64,000 nt of DNA from NCBI RefSeq assembly GCF_002278075.1, contig NZ_CP022991.1, positions 372,001-436,000 on the forward strand, read 5' to 3'. Each line of letters opens with the position of its first letter. Position 1 is the first letter of the stretch. Source of the stretch: Paraburkholderia aromaticivorans (GTDB taxonomy: Bacteria; Pseudomonadota; Gammaproteobacteria; Burkholderiales; Burkholderiaceae). Made by a program: the position numbers and the translations under genes. Under the pieces are notes generated by a model. The model was not told where the DNA came from. It saw only the letters and a list, made by a program, of their open reading frames with translations, and made no database searches. Of the stretch, positions 44,202 to 53,397 are shown piece after piece.

Positions 44202-44678
44202 AGTTAATTAAAAACATCTGCCTGTGGTCAACGCCAGTTGCGCCGGCAGCAGCACGCTGAGGCAGCCTGAGCAATTCATCGCCACGTCGTCTTCATCCCT
44301 TTGATCGGACCCCGCAGTTCAGTCTGCATCGTATGCCCCTTTTCAATGTATCCGCCAATCGTCGATAGGATGAGGCGATATCTCTTGGTGTGTCCGGCAG
44401 CGTACTGCACGTTAAGGCTGCTGCGCAGGTTCTGGAGACAATCCGCAACTGTTCGCGGACATTGCCGCCGCCGAAGGTGCGGTCGACCGTTGGTCCCAAG
44501 GAAGCTATCGTCGGAGTGGGCTCTGTCCAGCGGTCGGAGCGGCTCGCCTGCCGACGGTCGTTGGCAGGCAGAGGACGGCCAGGATCGGACGTTCGGCATC
44601 GGCCGTCAGGTTGGTAACAATCGGAACGGGGACGGGCTCCGGTAGACTCCAATTCTTGCCCAACCTCGTCGCGATAGC
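44202..44678. other. Intergenic region, no gene seen
   Basis: This 477-bp region separates the patatin pseudogene from the flippase gene. Frames are short and lack similarity. The piece around 44450-44480 (CGGACATTGCC) resembles the intergenic repeat debris seen elsewhere in the window, but not strongly. Confidence 0.4.
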
Positions 44679-45482
44679 ATGGACACCCAGCTTTTCATCA
44701 TCTGCGGACTTACATTCGTAATCCACGTCATCGCGACGCTGGCCTATGCGGTACGGATCGCAGGCGTTCGCACGCGGCGTATCGCCGTGTCGTTCTCTCT
44801 GTTCGGGATCATCGCCCTTGTCTCCCGAACGGCGAACTCGTTTCAAGGGCCGTTCATCGCCAAACGCGTCGAGCTTGATATCGCTCAGCATCTGGAGGGC
44901 GGGTTGCTCAGTGACTTTCGGCTCTTTCTCGTTACAGCCACTGCGGCGAGCATAGTCGGCGCGTTGCTGATCCCAACGTTCCAGCGCTATTTCAGTCGCG
45001 CAGTCGAGCACTTTCAAGCCAATCGTTCATTGCCGCGCCTCTTGCTCCACATTTTCAGTCGTGGCGGCATCAACTATATGCGTGACGGTGCACGTATCCC
45101 GTCACGCCAAAACATCTCGCAGCTGACGAGCGGTGCGGGTGTCTCTGGAAGGGTGATAGCTCTCAACGTCTTCGCGATGGCCATCTGGACGGTTGGCGTT
45201 TTCGCGTCACTCTACGCGGGATACTTGAAGCCAGATTTGCGCGTGACGTGCGCCAATCTATCGTCGGTCATTAATGGATTTGCGACTGTGGTTCTGGCGG
45301 TGGTAATCGACCCGCAGGTTTCTGTCATGACGGACGACGTGATCGAAGGCCGAATCTCCGAGAACAGCTTTAGGCGGGCTATCACTACCCTTGCCGGTGC
45401 ACGTGTTCTCGGGACCGTGTGTGCACAAGTAATCCTCGTACCGGCTGCGCTTCTCATCGTACGCGTCGCCGAGCTAATCTAG
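44679..45482 (+). CDS. amj: Amj-type lipid II flippase
   Basis: This 267-residue membrane protein matches the Amj/YdaH (DUF2837) family, the alternate lipid II flippase that can replace MurJ in Bacillus subtilis. It opens with a TM (FIICGLTFVIHVIATLAYAV), then GVRTRRIAVSFSLFGII and SRTANSFQGPF, which are the family's most conserved blocks. Six or so membrane segments follow. It would transport lipid-linked peptidoglycan precursor across the inner membrane. There is no adjacent cell-wall gene. Amj in a betaproteobacterium suggests a backup for MurJ inhibition. The gene appears intact. Confidence 0.85.
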   Translation: MDTQLFIICGLTFVIHVIATLAYAVRIAGVRTRRIAVSFSLFGIIALVSRTANSFQGPFIAKRVELDIAQHLEGGLLSDFRLFLVTATAASIVGALLIPTFQRYFSRAVEHFQANRSLPRLLLHIFSRGGINYMRDGARIPSRQNISQLTSGAGVSGRVIALNVFAMAIWTVGVFASLYAGYLKPDLRVTCANLSSVINGFATVVLAVVIDPQVSVMTDDVIEGRISENSFRRAITTLAGARVLGTVCAQVILVPAALLIVRVAELI

Positions 45483-45550
45483 ACGATAGAACTGGGTGTA
45501 CGTGCATCGGAATGGCCGCTTCGGAGCAGCTCGGCTGTCCCTTGTGGGTC

Positions 45551-45693
45551 GAGGCCGTGTGAAAACGCGCGCCGAATGTGGTCTCCTGAAAAAACGAGAC
45601 CCTTCAGATCGCGCTGTATTGGCTTGGTTGCCACTTGGGAAGTGGTAAAGCGACACCCGAAAGCCGAGTACTTTCGCGTTTTCACACGGCCTC
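45551..45693. mobile_element. 143-bp MITE-like element with the ends of IS1182-like element B
   Basis: The left end reads GAGGCCGTGTGAAAACGCG and the right end is its perfect inversion, differing from element B only at a few inner bases. GGTC is present on both sides (45547-45550 and 45694-45697). The interior is unrelated to the B transposase and has no open frame. This looks like a non-autonomous partner that the B transposase could mobilise. Confidence 0.75.
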
Positions 45694-45845
45694 GGTCGAT
45701 AGCGGGCGGACGGGAAATTGACGAGCGTAGGCCGTCGCGCAAAGTCTTATCTGGCGCAGAGGAGGTACCGCTGCATCACGGGAGAATGGGGCACAGGCGC
45801 TACGGCAGTTCTAAAGTTGCTTTGGCCCACGAATTTACCGGCCAC
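45694..45845 (+). repeat. Dispersed intergenic repeat type 1, copy 2
   Basis: Aligned with 6826-7015 (motifs given there). It starts directly at the right target duplication of the MITE-like element, so the short element inserted at the edge of, or into, this repeat. Confidence 0.6.
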
Positions 45846-45926
45846 CGCTCGTCCGGCATAGCTACGCTGCCTCCGAAAAGGAGTTGAACCCGAATGCTTA
45901 GTCCCGTCTCCGGTTAATCAGGTCGG

Positions 45927-46220
45927 CTACGCCAGCATGTATGGAGATCTCCCGGATATGGCTTCGCGAACATTCGATTCCCATACGCTGTTGAACCACT
46001 GCACGTAGGCGTGCATTGTTCCAATGGTCGCCGTCCATGCCGTGTTTCGGGCCGACTGCTTCACGGTCATGGCTGTACATGCAAGCAGTTCTTCGTTGAC
46101 TGCAAGACGCTTTTCAGCGCGCCGTTTCGGCGGGTGTATGCGATCAACTAGTCCCGGTTTCGCAACCAGCTGAAGAACGTAGCCGTTGGCATAGTCGATG
46201 TCGAACTTGCGTTTGATCAA
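45927..46220 (-). CDS. Uncertain small hypothetical protein
   Basis: This 97-codon frame has no recognisable family. It is mostly polar with a Trp-rich C-terminal stretch (VQWFNSVWESNV). No clear Shine-Dalgarno was found. Codon use looks less GC3-rich than neighbours, so it may be noise in an intergenic region. I list it only because it is the longest unexplained frame between the MITE-like element and the porin gene. Confidence 0.2.
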   Translation of the reverse strand: MIKRKFDIDYANGYVLQLVAKPGLVDRIHPPKRRAEKRLAVNEELLACTAMTVKQSARNTAWTATIGTMHAYVQWFNSVWESNVREAISGRSPYMLA

Positions 46221-46327
46221 CCTGTATCAATCGTCCCCAGATGGATCAGCGCCGGCGGGTTGATTCGCCGGCGCACCCTGCTGTTGCGCCGTGAGGCAGG
46301 GCAAAACCCACTCTGCTTCAGAGTTCC

Positions 46328-47500
46328 TTAGAAGCGCGTGCGCATCCCGACCGTGCCGACCACCTGGTTCGCCGTCGACGACGCACCACCCGACGTATTG
46401 ATGAAGGCGACAACGTTATGGCCGATTGCGTGCTGGTACATGCCTTCGGCGTAAACGTCCGTGCGCTTGGAAAGCGCATAGACAGCCTGCAGGTTGACCT
46501 GATTCCACTTCGGATCCGTGCCGTACTGCGTACCGGTTGCATTGAACGCGCCTGATAGATGGGCATCGGTGTACGTGTCAGTGATGCCCAGCGTAACTGC
46601 CGGTGTCAGCGCGTACTTGGCGTTCAGTTCATAGTTGTCGAAGCGCTGCGAACCGTTGTTGAGGTTGAACGATTGCGTGCCCTGATAGTGGCTATTCGTA
46701 TACACGAAGCCGAACACTGCCGGGCCGAACGTGTAGTTCAGACCTGCACCGATCACGCGCTGAACGTCCGCCCCGAACCTGAATCCACCCGTCTGCGCAG
46801 GCGCTTCGCCGAGGTCAACCGCGCCGCTGGTGTTCGCTTGGGGCACGGCTCCGTTGCCATTGATCTGCAGGTAGCCGGCGGCCAACTTGAACGGGCCATA
46901 CTCGTAGCTTGCACCCGCGCTGTAAGCACGGTTCTGAGTGAAGTCCGTGTTGTTGGAGAACGCGTAGAGGCCGCCGAACTTCAGGCCTGCGTAGTTGCTG
47001 CTCGTGTACTTGACTGCGTTGCTGATGCGCAGCGTGTGGTTCAGGTTGTCGTTGTCATACGGGTGCGCGAAGCCCGTGTCGCCGAACGTGCCGGCCGTAC
47101 CGGACAGCGGGGCCACGAAGTCGACCACCGAGTCATACTGGCGGCCCAGCGTCACCGAACCGAAGTCGTTGCTGCTCAGGCCGACAAATGCCTGGCGACC
47201 AAACAGCCGGCCGTTCTGGCCCAGCTTGCCGTTCTGCACGTTGAACCCGTTTTCCAGCACGAAAATGGCCTTGAGGCCGCCACCGAGGTCTTCGGCGCCG
47301 CGCAAACCGAACCGGCTGCCGTTAATGGTGCCGCTGGTTGCCTGAAAAAGGCTGCCGTGCGTAGTGGCGGAAGTCTTGACGTTGTTGGTATACATCAGAC
47401 CAGCGTCGATTAGGCCGTACAGGGTTACCGAACTCTGTGCATGGGCAGCCGAAGCGGCGATTGCAGCGGATACGGCGAGGCCGACAGGGACTTTTTTCAT
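46328..47500 (-). CDS. Gram-negative general porin (OmpC/porin_4 family)
   Basis: This 390-residue outer-membrane protein has a Sec signal peptide (MKKVPVGLAVSAAIAASAAH). It begins mature with QSSVTLYGLIDAGLMYTNN, the conserved first strand of Burkholderia/Neisseria porins, contains GSRFGLRGAEDLGGGLKAIF and LFGRQAFVGLSS, and ends in a terminal Phe (GMRTRF) for BAM recognition. It should form a 16-strand trimeric channel for small hydrophilic solutes. The ATG at 47500 has GGAG 7 nt upstream. Gene is monocistronic. Substrate preference cannot be told. Confidence 0.92.
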   Translation of the reverse strand: MKKVPVGLAVSAAIAASAAHAQSSVTLYGLIDAGLMYTNNVKTSATTHGSLFQATSGTINGSRFGLRGAEDLGGGLKAIFVLENGFNVQNGKLGQNGRLFGRQAFVGLSSNDFGSVTLGRQYDSVVDFVAPLSGTAGTFGDTGFAHPYDNDNLNHTLRISNAVKYTSSNYAGLKFGGLYAFSNNTDFTQNRAYSAGASYEYGPFKLAAGYLQINGNGAVPQANTSGAVDLGEAPAQTGGFRFGADVQRVIGAGLNYTFGPAVFGFVYTNSHYQGTQSFNLNNGSQRFDNYELNAKYALTPAVTLGITDTYTDAHLSGAFNATGTQYGTDPKWNQVNLQAVYALSKRTDVYAEGMYQHAIGHNVVAFINTSGGASSTANQVVGTVGMRTRF

Positions 47501-48066
47501 GACTTCACTCCAAGGGACGGATTTCAGGCAGAAAGGAGGGGCGCGAGGATCAGAGGCAGGGAACCCCATGATGTCATTTCCGCGCCGGATTGCACCGGGA
47601 CGTTTTGCCGGGACAGTTCGTCATAAATCCGAAATAACCTTGATGAAACCCTTGCCAGAAAAGGTCCGGGCCACTTTATTTCATCCCATCCGGGACGCAT
47701 TGCCGTTGTATTGAAGCGACGGTATCGGGTTCACGGGTATCCCAACAACGAAATCTCACGGTGATATAGAGCTGAATGTTATGCAGCGGTTAATTCAGGC
47801 TCCGCGGGGTTCGCCAAGGGCGGGACATTCGGAGAAGCTCATCGAAGGGCAGAAACGGATTGGGTATGAAGATTCGGTCCAGACTATCGCCCAGGCGTTC
47901 AAGCTCGGACCAGGTACTTCCGGGTTCGGCCAATTCCGGGCTTTTTGCCCGCGTATTTGGGTGGAGAGTCAAATCCAGTTCTGCATGCCTTAGCGGACAT
48001 CGGCGGACGCGCGGTGCGCACGTGAAGTCGCAATGCCGCGTGATGCAGCGGGGCGTCACCCCGTTG
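47501..48066. other. Intergenic region, no gene seen
   Basis: The left part holds the porin promoter. The remainder shows no convincing gene on either strand. Short frames here have no ribosome-binding site or similarity. Confidence 0.4.
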
Positions 48067-48333
48067 TCAGAGATCGTCCGTCGAAAGCGTTATCCGTTCG
48101 CCGGTGCCCGGCAACGCTTTGTGCTCTACGACCTTCAAAAGCCGGCGCTTGCCAAGCTCGAAGGCAAGCATCAATTGTTTCGGGGATTCGTTCGCAGCAC
48201 CGAGTTTTTCACAGACCGTTTCAGCAGGGAGCGCGAAGGCGCAGTATCCCCAGCCAAAGCCGTAAGCCGAGAACCAGAGAGTCGAGTCGGCGGTAAGGAG
48301 CGGTGCTGTAAGGTTCGTATGGTGCTGGTCCAT
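48067..48333 (-). CDS. Small hypothetical protein, DUF1488-like
   Basis: This 88-residue protein has the pattern STLWFSAYGFGWGYCAFALP, then ETVCEKLGA, then PKQLMLAFELGKRRLLKVVE. It loosely follows the layout of DUF1488 proteins (beta strands, a core EALEDHFGA-like helix and an AFE-R-x-I helix). The likely start is the ATG at 48333. No signal peptide. Such proteins are common and uncharacterised in Burkholderia. Two more proteins of the same type lie nearby, one of them broken. Confidence 0.6.
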   Translation of the reverse strand: MDQHHTNLTAPLLTADSTLWFSAYGFGWGYCAFALPAETVCEKLGAANESPKQLMLAFELGKRRLLKVVEHKALPGTGERITLSTDDL

Positions 48334-48338
48334 GGCCG

Positions 48339-48635
48339 TCACTTCCCGACCGATAGGGATGGGTGATGACCTTCGCATAGGGACTTACAAGAGTCCTTCT
48401 CTCGTGGCCTCGGCGGTGACCCGCTAGCGGTTTCGCTATTCACCAGGTTGCCCAGCGCTCGCTCCCCGTCCTTGCGGGCGGCGTCCTCAGTCGGGAAGGT
48501 GCTGTCACTGAAAGCAATGAGCTTGAATCCGCTCCCTCTTGCACGCGGCACGGTGATGCCCCAATGCCAGGCTCCGGCTTGCTCGAAGACATGCAATACG
48601 GGGGCGGCTGGCTTGCAAGCCTGGGAAGTTGTCAT
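48339..48635 (-). CDS. Small hypothetical protein
   Basis: This 98-residue protein begins at the ATG at 48635, which has AGGAG 8 nt upstream. Its core HVFEQAGAWHWGITVPRARG and FKLIAFSDSTFPTEDAARKDGERAL resembles other small Burkholderia hypotheticals that I cannot name. It seems to be a soluble domain with a beta-hairpin and a C-terminal helix. It is 5 bp from the following DUF1488-like gene in the same direction, so they may be co-transcribed. Confidence 0.6.
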   Translation of the reverse strand: MTTSQACKPAAPVLHVFEQAGAWHWGITVPRARGSGFKLIAFSDSTFPTEDAARKDGERALGNLVNSETASGSPPRPREKDSCKSLCEGHHPSLSVGK

Positions 48636-48845
48636 CGCACGTTCTCCTGTCATATCGCGACCGCCGGAGGACGATTGCAGATGCTCTGCCTTCAGACTAC
48701 TGCTATTCAGCTGCGCTGCAATATGTCGATCGTGGTAAAAATGTCGAATCATGAGGCGTCACAATTTTGAAATGATTCGCCTCGCGCGGAGATGTGCGAA
48801 CATGCATTGACGAGCTTTTGATCTGACATAATTCACGGGGGCTCC

Positions 48846-49169
48846 ATGGCTAGCCATTCGCTCATCTGGGCAGCGGTGCCACACAATAGTGACGGCGTCG
48901 TCTTTCAGATTCGTATTGCCCACCGTCTTCAACGTTTCCACGTATCGCGCCGCGTGCTCGAGGATATATTCGACCTCGAACCCGCTGCTTCGGATGCGAG
49001 ACTACTCGAACACTTCTATTTGCATCTGAATCGCTTGCTGACTCATGCTGGCGCGAAGCGCTCAACTGCCAGTTCAGGCACGGTTCCGCTTCACGCTATC
49101 GATTTCACTTCCACAAGCAAGGAACAACGCGGGTCAAATCGACATGCAGTGGCACGAAACGCGGCCTGA
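48846..49169 (+). CDS. Small hypothetical protein, DUF1488-like
   Basis: This 107-residue protein follows the same layout as the one at 48067: VVFQIRIAHRLQRFHVSRRV, then LEDIFDLEPAASDARLLEHF and a final helix with LNRLLTHAG. The resemblance is to DUF1488. It starts with an ATG 5 nt after GGGGG. It is divergent from the two preceding genes, with 210 bp between. No known function. Confidence 0.55.
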   Translation: MASHSLIWAAVPHNSDGVVFQIRIAHRLQRFHVSRRVLEDIFDLEPAASDARLLEHFYLHLNRLLTHAGAKRSTASSGTVPLHAIDFTSTSKEQRGSNRHAVARNAA

Positions 49170-49444
49170 GCGACGGTATTGGATAGGGAGTATCAATCGT
49201 ATCTCTGGGGTGCCGTTGTTTTGAAGGATCACCGTCTCGGCTTGTGTCCGACCCGCCCTTCGGCGAATCCATGAAAGTGTAGATTGCCAATCGCGGCCGA
49301 CCAGGCGTTGACGCCGGCAAGTAGCGCGAGTCATTTCAACCGCCGAATCGGCGCGGATAAGACGGACCGTTGCGATACGCAGGCGAGCGATCGCGTATTC
49401 CCTCCGTGCACATTCCCGACGAGGAACAGGTGTGTCTTCAGGCA

Positions 49445-50155
49445 TCACCGACCAGGACTGCCGGCGTGCGCCCCATGCGTGAAGACCGGTGTCTCGTCCA
49501 CATGTCGGCGGATAAAGTACGCGATCGGGATGATCAGCAAGCCAAAGACGAACGGAATCCGCCAGCCCCAGCCTGACAGCTGTTCGGGCATGAGAAACTG
49601 GGTCAGTAGTGTTCCGAAAAGCGACGCGAGAACTGCCGTACCACCCTGGGCAGCCATCTGGAAGCTTGCATAGAAGCCGCGCCTGCTTCGTGGCGAATGT
49701 TCGACGAGAAAGCTGGTGGACGCTCCGAATTCGCCGCCGGCAGAAATGCCATGGATCAGGCGCCCCGCCACGACGATGATCGGAGCGACGATCCCGATCG
49801 ATGCATAGGTGGGCGTCGCGGCAATCATCAGCGTACCGAGCGCCATCAGCGCGATGCTCAACGAAAGCCCTTTCTTGCGGCCATGACGGTCCGAATAGGA
49901 GCCAAGTATGAGCGCGCCGAGCGGCCACATCAGGTAGGATCCGCCGAACGTCCCCAGCGCAACGAGCAGCGACGTCAGTTCATGCGTGGACGGAAAAAAG
50001 ACCTTTGCGATTACTACGGCAAAAAAGCCGTAGACGACAAGATCGAACCACTCGAGGGCCGTCCCGATGGTCGCGGCGGCCACGACCAGGCGAAGCCGTC
50101 ACCGCGCGGCAGGACCAGCGTTCGTGGCCTCGTACGCCATGCTTGCCATTTTCAT
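49445..50155 (-). pseudogene. MFS (MHS-type) transporter, interrupted by TGA and truncated
   Basis: This is the N-terminal half of a metabolite:H+ symporter, with the opening TIGTALEWFDLVVYGFFAVVIAKVFF and loop motifs SDRHGRKKGLSL and GRLIHGISAGGEFGA. Only about six of twelve membrane segments remain; after ETPVFTHGAHAGSP the frame ends and no continuation is seen in the next 300 bp. In addition, codon 19 (50099-50101) is TGA, probably from CGA Arg, between the start at 50155 and TM1. So the gene is doubly dead. It is divergent from another dead LysR gene. Confidence 0.83.
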
Positions 50156-50238
50156 GTCCCTGTCGTCTCCGCTATAAGAGGTAGGAGACAGGTATTGACA
50201 GCGAAATTGGTGGGGCAAGCATCGGCCTTTCGCACTCA

Positions 50239-50253
50239 ATAACCAACGGTTAT
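50239..50253. promoter_or_regulatory. Palindromic T-N11-A operator before the LysR pseudogene
   Basis: ATAACC-AAC-GGTTAT is a perfect 6+6 dyad that includes T-N11-A (T40 to A52 of the local count, positions 50240 and 50252). It lies 1-16 bp upstream of the GTG start at 50255. Typical LysR autoregulatory site. It remains intact although both divergent genes are broken. Confidence 0.6.
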
Positions 50254-50254
50254 C

Positions 50255-51184
50255 GTGAATCTGGATGATCTGACATATTTTCTGGCGATTGCCGAGACGG
50301 GACTGCTGCATCGCGCCGCGCTGAAGGTCGGTATCAGTCAGCCCGCACTCACGAAGGCCGTGCGCCGGCTTTAAGCGGAACTGGGCGTGCCGCTGTTCGA
50401 GCGCTCCCCAAAGGGCATGCAGTTGACCCGCTACCGGATCGAATTCGAGCGCAATGCTGTAAATCTGCGCGCAGCGTACGAAGACACGCTGTGCAAGATG
50501 GCGGAACTGCACTCCGCAGAGCTCGCCAAGATCAGGATTGGCGCGACACCCGCAACCGAGCCGCTAGTCAATCGCACGTTCCTCGCTTTGCTAAAGCGCC
50601 GTCCAGCCCTGCGGCTTGATCTGAACGTACAACTGTCGGACGCACTCATGCAGGCGCTGCTGCAAGGGGAGATCGATCTGGCGGTTGCCCCGATGCCTGT
50701 GAAACTGCCCGAGGATCTGGCTGCAGTGCGACTTCTGAGAGAATCGATCGAGATCGTATGCCGTAGCGGGCATCCCCTGATGGCTCTTGAAAAACCCGCC
50801 ACGCCCGAACAGTTGAGTGACTACACCTGGATACTGCCGGGGCAAAGCGTGTCGGCAAGGCAGCAGATTGATGCGCATTTCGAGCGACACGGCGTCGACG
50901 AGCCCATCGTTCAGGTCCAGAGCAACTATAGCTCGCCTGTAGGCGTTTTTTCGTTGATCGCGAACACGGACATGTTGGGCATATGCAGTACCCAACACAG
51001 GCCCGTTGCAGAGCAGTACAGGTTGCAGGCCGTAAAGGCGAGCCGTGCGGACTGGCCTCGCGAAATCGCCTGCCCTGTACGTAAGATCGGACCGCTTTCG
51101 CCTCTGACATCCACTTTCAAAGAGCAACTGCTCCAGGAGTCGGCCCGCATCGAGACGAAACCAAAGCGGGCGAAGTTCACCTGA
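50255..51184 (+). pseudogene. LysR-type regulator interrupted by TAA
   Basis: Read through, this is a 309-residue LysR regulator of the GbpR/Cbl-like subgroup. The DNA-binding region AETGLLHRAALKVGISQPALTKAVRRL is followed by TAA at codon 40 (50372-50374), where Glu or Gln is expected (RRL-E-AELGV), and the frame goes on to a normal effector domain (IRIGATPATEPLV and onwards). Only 39 residues could be made. The start is GTG at 50255. Its divergent target, the MFS gene, is also broken. Confidence 0.85.
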
Positions 51185-51396
51185 ACGCGCGTCGCGCAAG
51201 CACTTTCATCTCTCAGGACGCCGAGGCCGCACAAGAACAATCGGGTCTCGTCTTTCGCGGGAAAGTCCGCTTATGGAGCAGTTAGGGATCGCCGCTTCAC
51301 GATGGTGTTCGTCCGCTTCGGATCGTCTTGCGACGATCGCCTGTCGCCATCGTGCTTTACCTTTCAGTTCCTGAAGCACCTCCTATCACCGTCGGC

Positions 51397-51640
51397 GGTC
51401 ATCGAAAGAGGCCTGTCGGCCGCGGACCGCGATGCCGAGCGTCGCGACACCACGGTCGGCGCCGTGCTGACCCGGTTGCTGACCGCAGCCGTGCCGGTCA
51501 CGATGGCGGCGCGAAGAACGCCGGGCAGGTGCTCAACGCTTTGCTGCTGCCGTTGGTTGCCGAATAGCCGATCGCGCTGGCGGGCGGCCTTGTGTTGCCC
51601 GCTCGCAGAGCAAGTCCGCGGCGCGTTTCGCGTGGCGCCG
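51397..51640 (+). pseudogene. Degraded fragment of an NRAMP-type metal transporter
   Basis: One frame reads VIERGLSAADRDAERRDTTV and then GAVLTRLLTAAVPVTMAAR, close to the TM5-6 region of bacterial NRAMP proteins. After a shift another frame reads GQVLNALLLPLVAE, similar to the following helix, and then a stop. The 5' and 3' parts of a gene are absent. It looks like a residue of a transporter lost by deletion. Identification is by eye and tentative. Confidence 0.4.
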
Positions 51641-51740
51641 ATCATTGGCGCGTGCATCGCGTGCGACATGGCATCGTCGGGGCGCCCGGCGTGTTGCTGT
51701 GAGGCCAATCAGACATGCCGGGCGATCATCGGCCGGCATG

Positions 51741-52241
51741 TCAACAGTCGGCCACGATAAAGCGTCGCAATTGACGCACGAACTCCGTGCGGGCGGCGGC
51801 GGGCAGTTGACGTCCGACGGGAATACGCTGCCAGCCGTCGCAAAGGTAGACGGCGCCATCGCCGTCGCCGAGAGACACGGCGAGGCGGGCCGCATTCATC
51901 CGATGTATCGTGCGGCGTCCGCGCTCGTGTACTTCGACGATCACGAACGGGGGCGCGAACGTCAGCACCTCGCCGTCCGTCGCGTGTCTGGAGTAGGCGA
52001 TAAAGGCGATGCCGATGGCGACGGTGCAAAGCACCGAGAAGGGCAGCGTGAGCCACGCGCCGAATGCGAATGCCGCCACCACGCCGGTCGCGAGGTCGAG
52101 CGCCATGAGGAAGACGGTCGCGGCGAGCGACTGCCGCGGCGTGAGGGAGCAGTTGCGCTTGATGCGCCACTCGCGGCTTGGCACATCTCCCTCGTCGTCG
52201 AAAGGGCCAGGCCCGTACGACCGTCTGAAGTATGCGTACAT
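51741..52241 (-). CDS. DUF2244 family membrane protein
   Basis: This 166-residue protein has the DUF2244 plan: a short soluble N-terminus with WRIKRNCSLTPRQ, two close hydrophobic segments (LAATVFLMALDLATGVVAAF, then FSVLCTVAIGIAFIAYS) and a beta-rich C-terminal domain that ends with WQRIPVGRQLP. The family frequently travels with cytochrome c oxidase genes in proteobacteria, and a cox cluster follows 2 kb away. Its role is not established. It starts at 52241. The gap to the next gene on the same strand is 158 bp. Confidence 0.8.
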   Translation of the reverse strand: MYAYFRRSYGPGPFDDEGDVPSREWRIKRNCSLTPRQSLAATVFLMALDLATGVVAAFAFGAWLTLPFSVLCTVAIGIAFIAYSRHATDGEVLTFAPPFVIVEVHERGRRTIHRMNAARLAVSLGDGDGAVYLCDGWQRIPVGRQLPAAARTEFVRQLRRFIVADC

Positions 52242-52399
52242 GATCGAAAGTCCCGCTCCGTTCGGGCGCTGGCCGATCTTCCGGCTGGGCTTTTCTTTCG
52301 TCTCGTCGGGCCGACCATTCCTATCTCGACGAGGTGCTCATGTTATTGCGCGGCGAGCCCTTTCTGCCTTGGAGACCGGTCGATCAACGCCGCACCGGA

Positions 52400-52933
52400 C
52401 TACGAGGGGCCGCCCACGTCCGCCTTCACCCCGCGGGACGTATTGCGCTCCAGTCTCATGTACATGTTCGCCGCCACGATACCGAACACGATGTGAACGA
52501 ACAGGCTGGACCAGTTGCGTGCTTCTGCGAACCACGGAAAAAACTGTGTCATGCCGTAGAAATTAATCAGGTAAACGACTACAGCGAAAGCGCCGCCCGC
52601 CAATGAAGCCATCCCCATGCTCGAGTCAAGGTTGAATGACGTCATGATTAGACCGAGGACAAGCGCGAATACGATGGCAAGGGCAAAATGCACCACAAAG
52701 GCCGCGAACACGATGCCAATCGAGAATGCTTGCGGCGATTGCAATGCGCCTCGTCCCAGCATGATCGCGGCGACCATACGTGGGGGCTCCAGCAGACTTG
52801 CGCCCGTCATCAGGGCCATCAGGACAACCCCTAACGCCAGGAACACAACGCCCGCGATGACGCCTGCCAGCACGGCTGCCCGCCAGTCAGGATGGCCGTG
52901 TGTGAAATGATGGGAATCCATGTGAAGTTCCAC
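52400..52933 (-). CDS. Hypothetical membrane protein with four TM segments
   Basis: This 177-residue protein has four hydrophobic segments: GVIAGVVFLALGVVLMALM, FSIGIVFAAFVVHFALAIVF, GGAFAVVVYLINFYGM and FVHIVFGIVAANMYM. The N-terminus is His-rich (MDSHHFTHGH). The GTG at 52933 has GGGAG 8-9 nt upstream. I do not recognise a named domain; similar Burkholderia proteins are often mislabelled as symporters. Location next to DUF2244 and cox genes hints at a respiratory or stress link. Confidence 0.65.
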   Translation of the reverse strand: MELHMDSHHFTHGHPDWRAAVLAGVIAGVVFLALGVVLMALMTGASLLEPPRMVAAIMLGRGALQSPQAFSIGIVFAAFVVHFALAIVFALVLGLIMTSFNLDSSMGMASLAGGAFAVVVYLINFYGMTQFFPWFAEARNWSSLFVHIVFGIVAANMYMRLERNTSRGVKADVGGPS

Positions 52934-53022
52934 AATTTCTCTCCCGATTGATTCGGATAATTCATTCTAGTCCTCCAGTTCGCGACACTGATAGTGCCGC
53001 ATGGCTATCGTCACCCCGACAA

Positions 53023-53300
53023 ATGATCATCGTTCCTCGCACCCACCGATTTGGTGCTGGCCCCCGACGCGTCGACGGCGAACCGGTTGAGTGTGGCATT
53101 GCCGCCGAGGCGCTGGAAGATCGTTTCGGCGCCCATTGCGCGCTGGAATCCGTCTTAATGGCTGCTTTCGACAACGACCACAATCTATCTGTTCGGTTTG
53201 CGCGGAAGCGATCGACCAGAACGGCGGCAAAGGAGTAGTGTTACAGAGCGGACTGTTCACAGCGGACGGCATGGAACCCGATTGCGGCAGCACGGCATAG
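53023..53300 (+). pseudogene. DUF1488 gene disrupted by a frameshift
   Basis: The first frame encodes VDGEPVECGIAAEALEDRFGA and LMAAFDN, the characteristic core of DUF1488 proteins. After about 53185 the homologous sequence continues only in a neighbouring frame, as ICSVCAEAIDQNGGKGVVLQ and SGLFTADGMEPD, with a TAG at 53298. A one-base deletion near AATCTATC explains this. The segment before VDGEP may also have lost a few residues in frame. Confidence 0.75.
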
Positions 53301-53397
53301 TCCCGGCGCGTGCCACCGCATGCACCTCTGGCTCGGCGCGAGCGAGGTGGGGCGGCACATAGTCTGCAACCGCTAGTCAACGATGGAAGGAGGCCAC

